Counted from the first letter of the stretch, positions 9,873 through 19,929 are shown. The stretch is 64,000 nt of DNA from Streptococcus sp. oral taxon 061 (GCF_013394695.1 NZ_CP058258.1:1074001-1138000); one strand, 5' to 3'. Program-made: numbers and translations. The notes: a model not told the origin generated them from the letters alone.

Positions 9873-10156
9873 CTATCTTCTCCTCTAGTTGCTATATATT
9901 CTCTATAAAGAGCTTTCCCATTATATATCTCATCCAAAGCTTTGACTTTAATTTTTATATTTTCTAAAACACCAAAGCTATAAAATGCAAAGGAAGACAA
10001 AAAGAAACCTGATAAAGAAAAAATAATAGGTGTCACTATTGAGAAAATCGGCTTACCATATCCTAGAAATAGAGTTGCAATCAATAGTGAAATAAAAAAT
10101 GTTGCACTTGTTAATCCCATAAAAAGTATACTTAATAAACGAAATACTTGATACAT
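9869..10156 (-). CDS. Small two-helix membrane protein
   Basis: A 95-residue protein with two strongly hydrophobic segments (about 5-32 and 36-62) and a charged cytoplasmic tail of about 30 residues. It lacks a zinc ribbon, unlike the two genes that follow it. A strong Shine-Dalgarno (AGGAGG) stands before its ATG, making it the first gene of the three-gene unit. Its last bases overlap the GTG start of the next gene. The function is unknown; from context it is likely a subunit or accessory of the same membrane assembly. Confidence 0.7.
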   Translation of the reverse strand: MYQVFRLLSILFMGLTSATFFISLLIATLFLGYGKPIFSIVTPIIFSLSGFFLSSFAFYSFGVLENIKIKVKALDEIYNGKALYREYIATRGEDR

Positions 10157-10421
10157 TCACAATATCCTCCTATAATAAATTTCCTAACTGTTTAACTGTC
10201 TAGTTTTTCTAATTTTCCTTCTACATTGATACAATTCCATTAATTTAATGTTCACACAAAGAATACATATGTATCAGTATAAAAAATGGGAACTCTGACA
10301 CAAACAGAACTCCCAAAATAAGCTAATGATTGGGATTAGAAACATGATAGAATCAAAATATTATAAAGATTTTTAAGACATATGTATATTTCATCCCACA
10401 TTTTATTTTAAAATTTAAACT
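10157..10421. other. Intergenic region between the membrane-gene unit and the SPFH gene
   Basis: This 265-bp AT-rich gap holds the minus-strand terminator of the SPFH gene (10280-10316). Nearer to 10156 it must hold the promoter of the three membrane genes, but I cannot pick a convincing -35/-10 pair. No ORF with a ribosome binding site is visible. Confidence 0.5.
10280..10316 (-). terminator. Terminator of the SPFH gene
   Basis: An imperfect stem (TGGGAGTTCTG against CAGAGTTCCCA on the minus strand, two internal mismatches) is followed by TTTTTTA. It separates the SPFH transcript from the three membrane genes. Confidence 0.65.
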
Positions 10422-11465
10422 TTATCTAGGTTGACCGCAATTAGAACAAAACTTAGCTTCTTCAGAAAATTCAGCCCCACACTGACTACAGAACTTAGCT
10501 AAAGCATCCTCTTTACTTGAATCGAATTGATTCTGTTCGGAACTATTATTAGCTTGGTTAAGCCCTTCGATATTTCCTACAAGGTTGTTAAGTTTAGCTC
10601 CTATTCCAAGACCCATAGCGACTTCCATTCCTACACCCATTAATTTTCCATTAGAATTTTCATTTTTCGCTGCTTCTTCTAGAATATCAAATTTTCGCTC
10701 CTCCTGATAGTTATATCCTTCGATATCTCGACTTGTAGTCTTAATTTTAGCATCTACAATTTGTTTATGGAATTTGAAAATATCTTTATATCCCTGACAT
10801 CCTTGATTAACTTTTAGAGATTCAATATTAAATTCTTCAATACGAATACCATACTTATCGAACTGATTCTCTAAAATCTTAGATAGTTCAAGACCAATTT
10901 CATTGCTGTGCATTTCAATATCAATAACAGCAATCTGATTACTATAGACAACTTTTGAAATAGCTGAACTAATTAGTCCAATGGTAGCTTGCCTAAAGCG
11001 TTTTTGAAAAATATCTACTGTAATAAGATCAGGCTGACTTGGCATAAATTCCAATAAAAAAGCTTCCAAGTTTACAATTCGAGGAACAAAATTTCCATGT
11101 AATTTCAATTCGACAGGAATATCAGTCTCTGGATCTCGTACTAAAATAGCTGAAGGAGTTCCCCAACCAATGGGTTGTAAATCATACAAATTTACGAACC
11201 ATAGATTTGATGAATTCTGTAAAACACCACCACTGACAAAGGTTTTAAATTCATCCAATAACTGTGTGTCAGAGATTTCAATCTTATGCTTTCCTGCATT
11301 AAATCTAGCTAATTCTTTCCCATTTGAAAATAATATTGCACATTGTCCAGGGTTAACAATTAATGTTGAACCAGATTTAATATCCGTTTTAGGATGTCTC
11401 CAAGCAAGTATATTTCTGGTATTTTCTCCTTCGTACCGAATAACATCAAACATTTTTAAAGCCAT
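10422..11465 (-). CDS. SPFH/band-7 domain protein with C-terminal zinc ribbon (YdjI-like)
   Basis: A 347-residue protein. Residues about 20-230 form an SPFH domain of the virion-core/YdjI type, with the typical opening of a membrane-interacting scaffold (VIRYEGENTRNILAWRHP). A linker follows that contains a Gly-rich amphipathic segment (KLMGVGMEVAMGLGIGAKL). The double-CxxC zinc ribbon is C326/C329 and C340/C343. SPFH proteins oligomerise on membranes and organise stress responses; Bacillus YdjI works with PspA and YdjGH. No pspA gene is visible here. AAGGAG precedes the ATG. Upstream genes on both sides are unrelated, so the SPFH and three membrane genes form a small island. Confidence 0.85.
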   Translation of the reverse strand: MALKMFDVIRYEGENTRNILAWRHPKTDIKSGSTLIVNPGQCAILFSNGKELARFNAGKHKIEISDTQLLDEFKTFVSGGVLQNSSNLWFVNLYDLQPIGWGTPSAILVRDPETDIPVELKLHGNFVPRIVNLEAFLLEFMPSQPDLITVDIFQKRFRQATIGLISSAISKVVYSNQIAVIDIEMHSNEIGLELSKILENQFDKYGIRIEEFNIESLKVNQGCQGYKDIFKFHKQIVDAKIKTTSRDIEGYNYQEERKFDILEEAAKNENSNGKLMGVGMEVAMGLGIGAKLNNLVGNIEGLNQANNSSEQNQFDSSKEDALAKFCSQCGAEFSEEAKFCSNCGQPR

Positions 11466-11624
11466 GGTTTCTCCTTTTTATAGTTTCCAAAAATTATAAT
11501 CAATCAAATCTTATTTTCTTACTTATACTTATATTTATATTATATAATCTCGTTATTAAAAAGGCAACTCAAATTATTAAAGGTTATATCAAGCAAATTG
11601 TGACTTAATATGAGCTTTATATGT

Positions 11625-11658
11625 AAAAATCCCTATCCAAACGGATAGGGATTTTTTG
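11625..11658 (-). terminator. alaS terminator
   Basis: A near-perfect 14-bp stem built on ATCCCTATCC/GGATAGGGAT with an AAAC loop is flanked by A and T runs, immediately after the alaS stop. Confidence 0.9.
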
Positions 11659-11659
11659 A

Positions 11660-14278
11660 TTACAATTTACCTGCTACGGCATCCAACAATTCTTGGATTT
11701 TTGCTTGGTTGCTTCCTCCTGCCATGGCCATGTCTGGTTTACCACCACCACGTCCATCAACGATAGGAGCCAATTCTTTGACCAAGTTACCTGCGTGGAT
11801 GTCTTTTGTCTTGCTGGCTACAAGAAGGTTGACCTTGTCACCGATGGCTGCGACAAGAACAAGCACATCAGAGTAGTCTTTTTGCTTCCAGTTATCTGCA
11901 AAGGTACGAAGAGCACCTGCATCTGATACAGAAACTTGACTAGCAATGTAACGGTGGCCGTTTGCTTCTTGAACATTCTTGAAGACATCGCCGGCTGCAG
12001 CTGCTGCCGCTTTTTCCTTCAATTCTGCATTTTCTTTTTGCAATTGACGGAGTTGTTCTTGAAGTCCTTCAACCTTGTGAGGTACTTCTTTGAGTTGAGG
12101 AGCTTTCAAGGTTGCTGCGACTGCTTTCAGTGCATCTTCTTGTTCACGATAAGCTTCAAAGGCTTCCTTACCAGTCACTGCCAAGATACGACGAGTTCCT
12201 GAGCCGATCCCTTCTTCCTTGACAATCTTGAAGAGACCGATCTCAGAAGTATTGCCAACGTGGGTACCACCACAAAGTTCAACTGAGTAGTCACCAATCG
12301 TTACAACACGGACTTCTTTACCGTATTTCTCACCAAAGAGGGCCATAGCTCCCATTTCTTTGGCTGTGTCGATATCAGTCTCAACAGTCTTGACTGCAAT
12401 AGCTTCCCAGATCTTCTCATTGACTTGTTGCTCAATAGCACGCAATTCTTTTGGAGTCACGGCTTGGAAGTGGGTGAAGTCAAAGCGAAGAAATTCTACT
12501 TCATTAAGTGAACCTGCTTGAGTAGCGTGATGTCCAAGGATATTGTGAAGGGCCGCATGGAGCAAGTGAGTGGCTGTGTGGTTCTTCATGACACGGTGAC
12601 GACGATTGCTATCGATGGCCAAAGTGTATTCTTGGTTCAAAGCAAGCGGTGCAAGAATTTCAACAGTATGAAGAGCTTGTCCATTTGGTGCTTTTTGAAC
12701 ATCCGTTACAGTCGCTACAAGATTTCCTGCAGCATCCAAGATTTGACCATGGTCCGCAACTTGTCCACCCATTTCAGCGTAGAATGGAGTTTCTGCAAAT
12801 ATCAGTGATGCAGTTCCTTCTGCTACAGCTTCTACTTCTGCATTATCTGCTACGATAGCCACCAATTTAGAAGGCAATTGGCTAGCATTGTAGTTGAAGA
12901 CACTCTCTACAGTGATGTTTTGAAGGGTTTCATTTTGCATACCCATAGATCCGCCTTTAACAGCTGACGCACGCGCACGCTCTTGTTGTTCCTTCATGGC
13001 TGCTTCAAAACCTTCACGGTCTACAGTCATTCCTGCTTCTTCAGCGATTTCTTCTGTCAACTCTACTGGGAATCCGTATGTATCATAGAGTTTGAAGACA
13101 TCTTGACCAGCGATAACCGTTTGACCTTTTTCTTTCAAGTCTGCTACGATAGTTTCTGCAAAGTGTTGACCTGAGTGAAGAGTACGCGCAAATGACTCTT
13201 CTTCGCTCTTGACGATTTTTTCGATAAAATCACGTTTTTCAAGCACTTCTGGGTAGTAGCTTTCCATGATTTTTCCAACAGTTGGAACCAGTTTGTAAAG
13301 GAAAGGCTCGTTTATGCCCAATTTTTGACCATGCATAGACGCACGACGGAGGAGACGACGAAGAACGTAACCGCGTCCTTCATTACCAGGAAGAGCTCCA
13401 TCCCCAATCGCAAATGAAAGTGAACGGATATGGTCGGCAATAACCTTGAAGCTCATGTTATCGCCATCTTGGTCGTAAACCTTACCAGATAATTTCTCAA
13501 CTTCACGAATGATTGGCATGAAGAGGTCTGTTTCAAAGTTGGTCTTAGCACCTTGGATAACAGCTACCAAACGCTCCAATCCAGCGCCCGTATCAATGTT
13601 TTTGTGTGGCAATTCCTTGTACTCGCTACGAGGTACAGCTGGATCAGCGTTAAATTGTGACAATACAATGTTCCAGATTTCGATATAACGGTCATTTTCG
13701 ATATCTTCTGCAAGAAGACGAAGACCAATGTTTTCAGGGTCAAAGGCTTCTCCACGGTCGAAGAAGATTTCTGTATCAGGTCCAGAAGGTCCCGCACCGA
13801 TTTCCCAGAAGTTGTCTTCAATTGGGATCAAATGACTTGGATCTACTCCCACTTCAATCCAGCGGTTGTATGAATCCTTGTCATCTGGATAGTATGTCAT
13901 GTAAAGTTTGTCTTTAGGGAAGTCAAACCACTCAGGACTTGTCAAAAGCTCATATGCCCATGTAATTGCTTCGTCACGGAAGTAATCCCCGATTGAGAAG
14001 TTCCCCAACATTTCAAACATGGTATGGTGACGGGCAGTCTTCCCTACGTTTTCGATATCGTTGGTACGGATGGCTTTTTGAGCATTGGTAATACGTGGAT
14101 TTTCAGGTTTGATAGTTCCATCGAAGTATTTTTTAAGAGTGGCAACCCCTGAGTTGATCCACAAAAGGGTTGGGTCGTTTACTGGAACCAAGCTAACGGA
14201 TGGTTCTACTGAGTGGCCTTTTGTAGCCCAGAAATCAAGCCACATTTGGCGGACTTGTGCACTAGATAATTGTTTCAT
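11660..14278 (-). CDS. alaS: Alanyl-tRNA synthetase
   Basis: AlaS charges tRNA-Ala and edits mischarged Ser/Gly. The 872-residue protein has the N-terminal class II catalytic domain (from about 1), the tRNA-recognition domain, an editing domain with zinc-type motifs [11 protein letters not shown] and CGGTHVGN, and a C-terminal oligomerisation domain ending with [15 protein letters not shown]. Its ATG overlaps the TGA of the preceding LURP-one-like gene (ATGA), so it depends on translation of that gene. Expression is controlled by the alanine T-box at 14827-14978. It is followed by a strong terminator. Confidence 0.98.
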   Translation of the reverse strand: MKQLSSAQVRQMWLDFWATKGHSVEPSVSLVPVNDPTLLWINSGVATLKKYFDGTIKPENPRITNAQKAIRTNDIENVGKTARHHTMFEMLGNFSIGDYFRDEAITWAYELLTSPEWFDFPKDKLYMTYYPDDKDSYNRWIEVGVDPSHLIPIEDNFWEIGAGPSGPDTEIFFDRGEAFDPENIGLRLLAEDIENDRYIEIWNIVLSQFNADPAVPRSEYKELPHKNIDTGAGLERLVAVIQGAKTNFETDLFMPIIREVEKLSGKVYDQDGDNMSFKVIADHIRSLSFAIGDGALPGNEGRGYVLRRLLRRASMHGQKLGINEPFLYKLVPTVGKIMESYYPEVLEKRDFIEKIVKSEEESFARTLHSGQHFAETIVADLKEKGQTVIAGQDVFKLYDTYGFPVELTEEIAEEAGMTVDREGFEAAMKEQQERARASAVKGGSMGMQNETLQNITVESVFNYNASQLPSKLVAIVADNAEVEAVAEGTASLIFAETPFYAEMGGQVADHGQILDAAGNLVATVTDVQKAPNGQALHTVEILAPLALNQEYTLAIDSNRRHRVMKNHTATHLLHAALHNILGHHATQAGSLNEVEFLRFDFTHFQAVTPKELRAIEQQVNEKIWEAIAVKTVETDIDTAKEMGAMALFGEKYGKEVRVVTIGDYSVELCGGTHVGNTSEIGLFKIVKEEGIGSGTRRILAVTGKEAFEAYREQEDALKAVAATLKAPQLKEVPHKVEGLQEQLRQLQKENAELKEKAAAAAAGDVFKNVQEANGHRYIASQVSVSDAGALRTFADNWKQKDYSDVLVLVAAIGDKVNLLVASKTKDIHAGNLVKELAPIVDGRGGGKPDMAMAGGSNQAKIQELLDAVAGKL

Positions 14279-14784
14279 AGATATCTCCTTATTGTATCAT
14301 TGTTTGATTGACTTTCTAGCATCTCTACGTAGTCGATAGCGACACAGAGAGAAACAACTAGATCAGCATAAGAATCTTCATAAACGGTAAGATTGTATGT
14401 AGAGGTCAGACGAATGAATTCTTTCGAGATTTCTGCAATCACTTGATCTCGGTCATCCAAAAGTTTGAAATCCCAATCCCAAATATCTCCTTCAATGCGA
14501 AGACCCAGGTTGTCAAATTCATACTTATCTCTAAAGAAAGTAAATTTCTTGCGGATGTAAAAGCTATCTCCGTTACTCAGTTGAATTTCAAAACGGGGCA
14601 AGAAGGTCATGACTTCTTTTCGAATCTCACTGACCTTTTGGTTATCTGCATCATAGATAGTAAATGTTTTGGGAATATTAAAAAAAGAACCTTCTACCTG
14701 ATAGGCGATTTCTCCCCTATCATCCTTGATATCAAAACGTTCACCACCTATGCGGAATTTTTGTTTGACATGAAATGTTCTCAT
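14275..14784 (-). CDS. LURP-one-related (YxjI-type) protein coupled to alaS
   Basis: A 169-residue cytoplasmic protein with the tubby-like beta-barrel pattern of the LURP-one-related family: [21 protein letters not shown], then alternating strands with [16 protein letters not shown] chose the ATG at 14784 because GGAGGTG lies just before it; an in-frame start at 14820 has no such site and would fall in the T-box terminator region. The stop overlaps the alaS start. Family members may bind lipid or act as membrane scaffolds, but the biochemical role is unknown. Its place between an alanine T-box and alaS means it is induced by lack of charged tRNA-Ala. Confidence 0.8.
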   Translation of the reverse strand: MRTFHVKQKFRIGGERFDIKDDRGEIAYQVEGSFFNIPKTFTIYDADNQKVSEIRKEVMTFLPRFEIQLSNGDSFYIRKKFTFFRDKYEFDNLGLRIEGDIWDWDFKLLDDRDQVIAEISKEFIRLTSTYNLTVYEDSYADLVVSLCVAIDYVEMLESQSNNDTIRRYL

Positions 14785-14826
14785 AAACACCTCCAAAAAT
14801 AAAAGACAAATCCATATCACGAAGGG

Positions 14827-14978
14827 CGAAAAACCGCGGTACCACCTTCATTCAATGAACTTGTCATTCTCTTATTCTTATGCAATTGTGTGATTGAGTA
14901 GCATGATTTTCTATCTTAGATGGCTCGCAGCACCGCCAATTCTCTGAACTAAGATGGAGAGAAAATCAATTCTCAACT
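14827..14978 (-). promoter_or_regulatory. Alanine T-box riboswitch leader
   Basis: The minus-strand leader folds into stem I: base helix TTGAG/CTCAA, then GATTTTC...GAAAATC and CATCTTAG/CTAAGAT. The specifier bulge CATGCTAC presents GCU, an alanine codon, at 14902..14900. Downstream is the T-box core AAGGTGGTACCGCGG (14851..14837), which pairs with the uncharged tRNA acceptor end. Beyond it, an alternative GAAGG/CCTTC helix followed by a T-rich tract (CTTTTATTTTT) is the likely terminator. The leader precedes the LURP-one-like gene and alaS, which fits the alanine specifier. Confidence 0.92.
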
Positions 14979-14983
14979 CTAGT

Positions 14984-15012
14984 ATTATATCGTTTTTAGA
15001 GAAGTTCGTCAA
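14984..15012 (-). promoter_or_regulatory. Promoter of the T-box-alaS operon
   Basis: The minus-strand -35 TTGACG (15012..15007), 17-bp spacer and perfect -10 TATAAT (14989..14984) lie immediately upstream of stem I of the T-box. Confidence 0.85.
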
Positions 15013-15058
15013 GGTTTATCCTCTTAAAGATACTGCATCAAATAATAAATTCTGAAAC

Positions 15059-15808
15059 TTAGATACTAATCGTCTCTCCTACAGAAAGAGTTTTATAATT
15101 AGCATCTATTACTTCTTTTTTTGTCGTCTGGTAATGACTATAATCCTCAATATGAATTGGATAAATATTTTTTGGTTGAAGTGTAGATTCTAATTGCTGT
15201 AACATCTTTAAATTCATTGTGAATGGACCACCAAATGAATCTGATTTAACAGCTCCAAGGTTTGCAAAAATAGCATCAATTTTTCGGGAAACAAAATCTG
15301 TTACCCTTGGATATAAAATCGTGTCACCTGTAAAGTAGATTATTTTAGTTTGCAAAGGAGCTGTGATTGTTATTTGATATCCATTAACCTTACCAACTAT
15401 TTTTTGCATTATATAATTACTCGCATGATAAGCTGGTACAGCTTTTATAGCAATTTGATATTCATCAACTGAAAACAACTGCTCTTCTCCCCAATTTAAA
15501 ACTATATTATTTAAGCATGATAATCCTTCTGTGATTTTTCTGTTAGGAGTAATTACAGTTTTATCCCTTAGGTATCCCTTTCCTACATCATCTAAATGAT
15601 CTTTATGACCATGAGTTATTAACCATAAATCAACTTTGTTAAAAAGAGTCATATCATGATAAACATCGGTCTTTTTCTCAGATAGAAAACCTTTGAACTG
15701 GACCAAAGTACCTTTAGGAGATAAATCAGGGTCAATTCCTATATGAAATTTGTCATCTACGGAAATGACTCCACATGCAACTCCACAATAAGTAAACGAA
15801 ATAGACAT
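15059..15808 (-). CDS. Metallo-beta-lactamase-fold hydrolase
   Basis: A 249-residue MBL-fold protein with the metal-binding signature H66-G-H68-K-D70-H71. Further candidate ligands are a His in VPAYHASNY, the Asp in FTGDTI, and a C-terminal PIHIEDYSHY. It resembles UlaG/YtnP-like soluble hydrolases, but the substrate cannot be told. I chose the ATG at 15808, since GGAG lies just upstream and an extended -10 promoter (TGT-TATAAT at 15881..15876) would lie inside the longer reading that starts at 15892. It is AT-rich and stands alone between the alaS operon and potD. Confidence 0.8.
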   Translation of the reverse strand: MSISFTYCGVACGVISVDDKFHIGIDPDLSPKGTLVQFKGFLSEKKTDVYHDMTLFNKVDLWLITHGHKDHLDDVGKGYLRDKTVITPNRKITEGLSCLNNIVLNWGEEQLFSVDEYQIAIKAVPAYHASNYIMQKIVGKVNGYQITITAPLQTKIIYFTGDTILYPRVTDFVSRKIDAIFANLGAVKSDSFGGPFTMNLKMLQQLESTLQPKNIYPIHIEDYSHYQTTKKEVIDANYKTLSVGETISI

Positions 15809-15875
15809 AATACTCCTACAAATACTTCCCAAATCACTTTTTCTATGAAAAGATAGATTCCTTATGATTAGAAAA

Positions 15876-15884
15876 ATTATAACA
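15876..15884 (-). promoter_or_regulatory. Extended -10 promoter of the MBL hydrolase gene
   Basis: TGT-TATAAT on the minus strand, about 60 bp before the start at 15808. I see no convincing -35, so the extended -10 would have to compensate. Confidence 0.5.
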
Positions 15885-15925
15885 CGATTCACAAATTATT
15901 ACTACTTAACACTTGTAACAATAAT

Positions 15926-15973
15926 AAAACCTAGCTATAGAAACTTTACTAGTTACACATAGCTAGGTTTTGT
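15926..15973 (-). terminator. Terminator of the murB-potABCD operon
   Basis: Arms AAAACCTAGCTAT/ATAGCTAGGTTTT enclose a loop of about 20 nt, followed on the minus strand by ATTATTG. It lies about 40 bp after the potD stop. Confidence 0.8.
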
Positions 15974-16013
15974 TTTACTTTAATTGAAATTATTTACGAC
16001 AGTTGGAAAGCTC

Positions 16014-17084
16014 CTACTTCCGATACATCTTAAATTGTAGGAAGAGGTCGCTGTAGATTCCTGTCCATTTATGGTCAAACTTCTCATAAACTTCTAGGTG
16101 TTTCATAGTATCTGCATCTGGATAGAAGGACTTATCCTCTTTTGTCTCCTCTGGGAGCATTTCCTTAGCAGCATTGTTTGGTGTTGAATAACCGACATAC
16201 TCTGCATTCTTGAGAGCATTTTCAGGCTTCAGCATAAAGTTGATAAATGCATAAGCTGCTTCCTGGTTCTTAACTGTCTTAGGTATCACCATATTGTCAA
16301 ACCAGAGGTTACTTGCTTCTGTCGGTACGACGTATTTGAGGTTAGGATTCTTTTCCAACATCTGGCTAGCTTCCCCTGAGAAAGTCACACCGATAGCAGC
16401 ATTATTCTGAATCATGTAACCCTTCATCTCATCGGCTACAATAGCCTTGATATTAGGAGTCAACTCATACAGTTTATCAACCGTTTGTGACAGTTGCTCT
16501 GGACTTTTTGAGTTAAGGCTATAGCCTAGTGAGTTAAGACCTAAACCAAGAACCTCACGCGCCCCATCAAAGAGCATGATCGAATCCTTGTATTCTGGTT
16601 TCCAGAGGTCATCCCAATGTTCAGGCGCTTCTTCCACCATGGTTTCATTGTAGACAATTCCCAAAGTTCCCCAGAAATATGGGATTGAGTACTGGTTGTT
16701 TGGGTCAAAAGACTGGTTGAGAAACTCTGGACCGATATTCTCAATTCCCTCAATCTTACTATAATCCAGTGGAACTAGAAGATCTTCATCCTTCATCTTG
16801 TTAATCATGTACTCACTTGGGATAGCAATATCATAGGTTGTTCCACCCTGCTTGATTTTCGTGTACATGGCTTCGTTAGAGTCAAAGGTTTCGTACTGAA
16901 CTTGGATTCCCGTTTCTTCCGTAAATTTCTCCAGAAGTTCAGGATCGATATAGTCTCCCCAGTTGTAGATAACCAATTTTTGACTATCACGGCTATTGAT
17001 TTTACTATCAAGATGGTAAGAAATTCCCCACAAGACGAGGATAATCGCTAAAATTCCTGCTAAAAATGAATAGAGTCGTTTCAT
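16014..17084 (-). CDS. potD: Spermidine/putrescine-binding protein PotD
   Basis: PotD captures polyamines outside the cell and hands them to PotBC. The 356-residue protein has an N-terminal hydrophobic segment (about 5-22) without a lipobox Cys, so it is anchored by an uncleaved or signal-peptidase-I-type segment rather than a lipid. The mature part begins near LVIYNWGDYIDPELL, a hallmark of PotD. Later family motifs include YSIPYFWGTLGIVYN. Its start overlaps potC by 4 bp, and a terminator follows. It is the last gene of murB-potABCD, the order seen in pneumococcus. Confidence 0.95.
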   Translation of the reverse strand: MKRLYSFLAGILAIILVLWGISYHLDSKINSRDSQKLVIYNWGDYIDPELLEKFTEETGIQVQYETFDSNEAMYTKIKQGGTTYDIAIPSEYMINKMKDEDLLVPLDYSKIEGIENIGPEFLNQSFDPNNQYSIPYFWGTLGIVYNETMVEEAPEHWDDLWKPEYKDSIMLFDGAREVLGLGLNSLGYSLNSKSPEQLSQTVDKLYELTPNIKAIVADEMKGYMIQNNAAIGVTFSGEASQMLEKNPNLKYVVPTEASNLWFDNMVIPKTVKNQEAAYAFINFMLKPENALKNAEYVGYSTPNNAAKEMLPEETKEDKSFYPDADTMKHLEVYEKFDHKWTGIYSDLFLQFKMYRK

Positions 17085-17854
17085 GCTTTCTCCTCCTTCT
17101 CACGTGAAATGAAGTAATATCCAACTACTAGGATAATACTAAAGAGAAAGACCAAGGCTGAAAGAGCATTGATTTCAAGCGAAATTCCCTTACGAGCCCG
17201 AGAGTAGATCTCAACTGAGAGGGTTGAAAAACCATTCCCCGTTACAAAGAAAGTCACGGCAAAGTCATCTAGGGAATAGGTGAAAGCCATAAAGTAACCT
17301 GCGATGATAGACGGCGTTAAGTAAGGAAGCATGATTTCTTTAAACATCTGGAACTGACTAGCCCCAAGGTCATAGGCTGCATGAATCATATCTCCATTCA
17401 TCTCTTTCAATCGTGGCAAGACCATGAGCACTACGATTGGAATCGAGAATGCTACATGACTGGAAAGTACCGTCAGAAAGCCAAGTGAAAACTTGAGTTG
17501 GGTAAAGAGAATCAAGAAACTGGCACCAATCATAACGTCAGGAGCAACCATCAAAATGTTATTAAGTGATAGAAAGGCTTCTTGGTATTTTTTGCGTGAT
17601 TGGTAAATATAGATAGCACCGAAAGTCCCAATAACAGTCGCAATCAAGGCTGATAGAAAGGCTAGTAAAAAGGTTTGAACCAAGATAAGCATGAGCCTTC
17701 CATCACCAAACATGGTTTCAAAGTGAGTCCAGCTAAAACCTGTAAAGCTGTTCATATCATCCCCGGCATTGAAGGCATAGCCAATCAGGTAAAAGATTGG
17801 CAAATAAAGGACGATAAAGACAAAGGCTAGGTAAATATTCGATAATTTTTTCAT
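17081..17854 (-). CDS. potC: Polyamine ABC transporter permease PotC
   Basis: PotC is an inner permease subunit of the spermidine/putrescine importer. The 257-residue protein has about six membrane helices and the cytoplasmic EAA-type loop around YDLGASQFQMFKEIMLP, which docks on PotA. It overlaps both potB (upstream) and potD (downstream) by 4 bp, so the permease and binding-protein genes are translationally coupled. Gene order and EAA motif separate it from PotB. Confidence 0.95.
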   Translation of the reverse strand: MKKLSNIYLAFVFIVLYLPIFYLIGYAFNAGDDMNSFTGFSWTHFETMFGDGRLMLILVQTFLLAFLSALIATVIGTFGAIYIYQSRKKYQEAFLSLNNILMVAPDVMIGASFLILFTQLKFSLGFLTVLSSHVAFSIPIVVLMVLPRLKEMNGDMIHAAYDLGASQFQMFKEIMLPYLTPSIIAGYFMAFTYSLDDFAVTFFVTGNGFSTLSVEIYSRARKGISLEINALSALVFLFSIILVVGYYFISREKEEKA

Positions 17855-18657
17855 CGTTCTCTCCTTTCCTTAGTCACCCACATGGTGATAAACATGGTCA
17901 GGATAAGAACAACACCGATAGTTGACCCCATACCATAGTTGTCATTGGTCAAGAAGTTCTGCTCGATGGCAGTCCCCAAAGTAATCACTCGGTTCCCCCC
18001 AATCAAACGTGTCAACATGAAGAGACTCAAACTTGGGATAAAGACAGATTGAACTCCGCTTCGCACCCCGTTCATAGACAGAGGGAAGATGACATGACGG
18101 AAGGTTTCCCACTTGGTTGCACCAAGGTCATAGCTGGCATTGATGAGATTGTTATCCATATCATCCAAAACATTGAAGATGGGCAAAATCATAAATGGAA
18201 GCTCGATATAGCTTGCGACAAAGATAAATGAGAAATCTGTAAATAGCAACTGCTGAGAACCAATTCCGATGAATTCTAGAAATTGATTAATAGAGCCATT
18301 TTGACCAAAAATTCCGATAAAGGCATATGCCTTAAGGAGAAGGTTGATCCAGGTTGGCAAGATGATTAGCATGAGCCAGAGTTGACGGTGTTTGAGACGA
18401 GTCAAAAAGAGGGCTGTTGGATAACTGATAAGAAGCGTCACCAGAGTCACAATCCCAGCATAAAGAACAGAGTTAAAACTCATTTTGAGATAGGTCAAGT
18501 TTTGTGACGCAAAATAGGATTTATAGTTTTCTAAACTAAACTGGCCTTCGATGTTGAAAAATGATTGTCCAAAAATCAAGACCAAGGGTGCCAATACAAA
18601 GAGTGCAATCCAAAGCATGTAGGGCACTACAAAGAGTTTAGAGGTTGTTTTCTTCAT
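17851..18657 (-). CDS. potB: Polyamine ABC transporter permease PotB
   Basis: PotB is the partner permease of PotC. The 268-residue protein has about six membrane helices and an EAA-type loop [17 protein letters not shown]. Its start lies within the last 20 bp of potA, and its stop overlaps potC by 4 bp. The N-terminal helix region ([17 protein letters not shown]) is typical of PotB. Confidence 0.95.
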   Translation of the reverse strand: MKKTTSKLFVVPYMLWIALFVLAPLVLIFGQSFFNIEGQFSLENYKSYFASQNLTYLKMSFNSVLYAGIVTLVTLLISYPTALFLTRLKHRQLWLMLIILPTWINLLLKAYAFIGIFGQNGSINQFLEFIGIGSQQLLFTDFSFIFVASYIELPFMILPIFNVLDDMDNNLINASYDLGATKWETFRHVIFPLSMNGVRSGVQSVFIPSLSLFMLTRLIGGNRVITLGTAIEQNFLTNDNYGMGSTIGVVLILTMFITMWVTKERRER

Positions 18658-19795
18658 CTCTTTCCTCCTCGATAGCGTTTATCAAACCTGCTTCATGCTC
18701 TTCGATTTCTACGTACTCTTCGATACGAGCATCGAACTCTTCTTCTGTTTCATTGAGACGCATGATGTGGATGTCTTCTGGTTCAAAGTCCAGACCGATT
18801 TCCTCACCAACGATGGCCTTACGAGTCGAGTGAATCATCCATTCGTTACCGAGTTCATCATAGGCGATAATCTCATAGTGAACCCCACGGAAGAGTTGCG
18901 TATCGACTTTAACTTGAAGTTTTCCTTCTTCTGGAAGAGTAATGCGCAAGTCCTCTGGACGAATGACGACTTCGACAGGCTCGTTTGGCTTCATCCCACC
19001 ATCGACCGCTTCAAATCGTTTGCCATTGAACTCGACCAAATAGTCCTCAATCATGGTCCCTGACAAGATATTTGATTCACCGATGAAGGTGGCTACAAAG
19101 TGGTTGATAGGCTCGTCGTAGATGTCAACTGGTGTCCCAGACTGAACAATCTCACCGTCATTCATGACAAAAATCCAGTCACTCATGGCCAAGGCTTCTT
19201 CCTGATCGTGAGTAACAAAGACAAAGGTGATGCCCAAGCGTTGTTGCAGTTCACGTAGTTCGTACTGCATGTCTGTCCGCAACTTCAAGTCAAGTGCTGA
19301 CAAAGGCTCATCCAAGAGCACCACACGAGGCTGGTTGATAATCGCACGCGCAATAGCTACACGCTGACGTTGTCCTCCAGATAATCTACGGATAGAACGT
19401 TTTTCATATCCTTCAAGCTGTACCATCTTGAGAACTTCTAAGACACGTTTTTCGATTTCTTTTTTATCGACCTTGCGTAATCGCAATGGAAAGGCAACAT
19501 TTTCAAAGACATTCATATGCGGGAACAAGGCGTAAGATTGGAAGACCGTGTGAACATCGCGCTTATTGGTCGGGATGTCATTGATACGAACACCGTCTAG
19601 CAAAATATCACCCGTCGTTGCATCCAACAAACCGGCGATAATATTTAGAATGGTTGATTTTCCTGAACCAGAAGCTCCTAGCAGTGTATAAAATTTTCCT
19701 TCTTCCAACTCAAAGTTAATATCCTTGAGAACCTTAGTGTCACTATCTTCAAAAACTTTAGAAACGTTTCTGAATTCGATAATTGGCTTTTTCAA
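18638..19795 (-). CDS. potA: Polyamine ABC transporter ATPase PotA
   Basis: PotA hydrolyses ATP to drive polyamine import through PotBC. The 385-residue protein has Walker [10 protein letters not shown], the Q-loop FQSYALFPH, signature [14 protein letters not shown] and Walker B VVLLDEP, followed by a C-terminal TOBE regulatory domain (about 280-350). A very acidic C-terminal tail of about 40 residues (many Glu) extends past the TOBE domain. The gene overlaps potB by 20 bp and is separated from murB by a 134-bp structured gap. AGGAAT lies before the start, a weak ribosome site. Confidence 0.95.
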   Translation of the reverse strand: MKKPIIEFRNVSKVFEDSDTKVLKDINFELEEGKFYTLLGASGSGKSTILNIIAGLLDATTGDILLDGVRINDIPTNKRDVHTVFQSYALFPHMNVFENVAFPLRLRKVDKKEIEKRVLEVLKMVQLEGYEKRSIRRLSGGQRQRVAIARAIINQPRVVLLDEPLSALDLKLRTDMQYELRELQQRLGITFVFVTHDQEEALAMSDWIFVMNDGEIVQSGTPVDIYDEPINHFVATFIGESNILSGTMIEDYLVEFNGKRFEAVDGGMKPNEPVEVVIRPEDLRITLPEEGKLQVKVDTQLFRGVHYEIIAYDELGNEWMIHSTRKAIVGEEIGLDFEPEDIHIMRLNETEEEFDARIEEYVEIEEHEAGLINAIEEERDEENNL

Positions 19796-19929
19796 TTCCT
19801 CTAAATTCCTTTTTCTTCGTAAATTAACAGATTGGGACCTTGTTAAATGCTAGCAATAACTGTAAGGAATTGACCCAAACCATATCTAGCGATAAAATCC
19901 CAATCTTTGTATAATGTGTAATAATAATG
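19796..19929 (-). other. Structured murB-potA intergenic segment
   Basis: On the minus strand, AGATTGGGA (just after murB) and TCCCAATCT (near potA) form a perfect 9-bp long-range helix, with GCTAG-containing segments between them. A leader or processing role for pot expression is possible. No T-run follows, so it does not look like an intrinsic terminator. Confidence 0.4.
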
